NCBI GenBank assembly: GCA_005882415.1
Contig: VBAE01000288.1
Coordinates: 1-5,726, forward strand
DNA from: Alphaproteobacteria bacterium
GTDB taxonomy: Bacteria; Pseudomonadota; Alphaproteobacteria; Sphingomonadales; Sphingomonadaceae
Direction of reading: 5' to 3'
Length of the DNA stretch: 5,726 bases
The notes beneath the pieces were generated by a model. The model worked only from the letters and a program-made list of their open reading frames with translations. It had not been told where the DNA came from and did no database searches. Below, piece after piece: positions 5,228 through 5,726 of this stretch; the stretch's first letter is position 1, and each line of letters begins with the position of its first letter. A program made the translations under genes and the position numbers.

Positions 5228-5726
5228 ATGTCAGAATATTGGCGTGGTGACTTCGAAACGGGCAACCGTGCGCAGTACTCCACGATGTTCGGGTCCACGG
5301 CGGCAGTCGGCCGGACGTCGTATCCACAATCCAACCCGACGCCGCTTCAGGGAAAGTACTGTTGTCGGATTGAGTTGCGTCCGGGCGAGCTTCACTCGGA
5401 CGGGACGTCGCGCCTTCAGCTGCGAGGGATCGTCAAGGCTGGGCACTCAGCCTACTTCGAACGCGGTGAACACCTGTGGTTCCGCTACGCAATCATGATC
5501 GGCGCCGAGACGGCGATCTATGAGGCGATCTCGAACCCGTGGCGAGCGATCACTGCTTGGCCAAGCGTTGGCGATGGCGCGTTCAGCCCGTCGAAGATGT
5601 TCTGTCAACGGATCAGCGGCGTTGATCAGATCTACTTCGGCGGCGACTCCGGGATCTCGGGCGCCAACGACCACCTCCAGGGCACGGCGGTGTCGAACCC
5701 CCAGAAGATGGTCTGGTATGAGTTTA
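5228..5726 (+). CDS. Heparin-lyase-I-like polysaccharide lyase or carbohydrate-binding protein, N-terminal part
   Basis: 166 residues are visible; the frame is still open at the right edge. WRGDFETGNRAQYSTMFG (5-22) matches the opening of the polysaccharide lyase family that includes heparin lyase I (Polysacc_lyase). QGKYCCRIELRPGE (41-54), GTSRLQLRG (59-67) and GEHLWFRYAIMIG (80-92) follow the jelly-roll strands of that fold ('G.ya.rvel', 'R.El', 'ge..wyrfsi.'). Such proteins cleave acidic glycans by beta-elimination. In phages they sit in the tail-fibre region and degrade or bind surface polysaccharide. At the place where I would expect the conserved Gln-x-His strand, the sequence reads ITAWPS (108-113), so activity is uncertain and a lectin-like role is possible. 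There is no signal peptide, which fits a virion part. It lies just after the baseplate genes, where host-recognition genes usually sit. Confidence 0.7.
   Translation, partial: MSEYWRGDFETGNRAQYSTMFGSTAAVGRTSYPQSNPTPLQGKYCCRIELRPGELHSDGTSRLQLRGIVKAGHSAYFERGEHLWFRYAIMIGAETAIYEAISNPWRAITAWPSVGDGAFSPSKMFCQRISGVDQIYFGGDSGISGANDHLQGTAVSNPQKMVWYEF

Overview
The window is one tightly packed stretch of tail genes from a tailed bacteriophage or prophage, all on the + strand. It runs from the end of the tape-measure protein into the baseplate and a surface-polysaccharide-type protein. DNA is about 60% G+C by eye, and most genes join through ATGA stop/start overlaps. A LysM protein and two peptidoglycan-active domains on the tail tip suggest a thick peptidoglycan target. 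The M23-like and GLFQQ-type muralytic sequences resemble those I associate with actinobacterial phages. A high-G+C Gram-positive host is therefore my inference; the sequence does not prove it.

Layout: 1-867, C-terminal end of the tape-measure protein. 871-1596, LysM-containing XkdP-like tube/hub adaptor. 1593-3497, tail hub carrying an inserted lysozyme/transglycosylase-like domain and a C-terminal M23-like domain. 3490-3717, a very small OB-fold-like protein in the position of the spike/XkdR gene. 3714-4046, gp25/XkdS-like baseplate wedge protein. 4043-5221, baseplate J-like wedge protein (XkdT/gp6-like). 5228 to the right edge, start of a heparin-lyase-I-like polysaccharide lyase or carbohydrate-binding protein, cut by the window.

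The order tape measure, LysM protein, hub, small OB protein, gp25-like, J-like matches the PBSX xkdO-P-Q-R-S-T order. It points to a contractile tail or related particle (myovirus, tailocin or contractile injection system). Sheath, tube and capsid genes are not in view, so these cannot be separated. In the expected machine, the hub and OB protein sit on the tail axis and the hub opens the cell wall. The gp25- and J-like proteins form the wedge ring, and the lyase-like protein would meet a surface glycan.

There is no intergenic stretch longer than 6 bases after the first gene. I see no promoter, terminator, tRNA, CRISPR array or mobile element. The points most worth a second look are the two-enzyme hub with an altered M23 metal site and the single-OB spike candidate. 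A third is the lone TAG stop that leaves the lyase-like gene in frame with the baseplate J gene.
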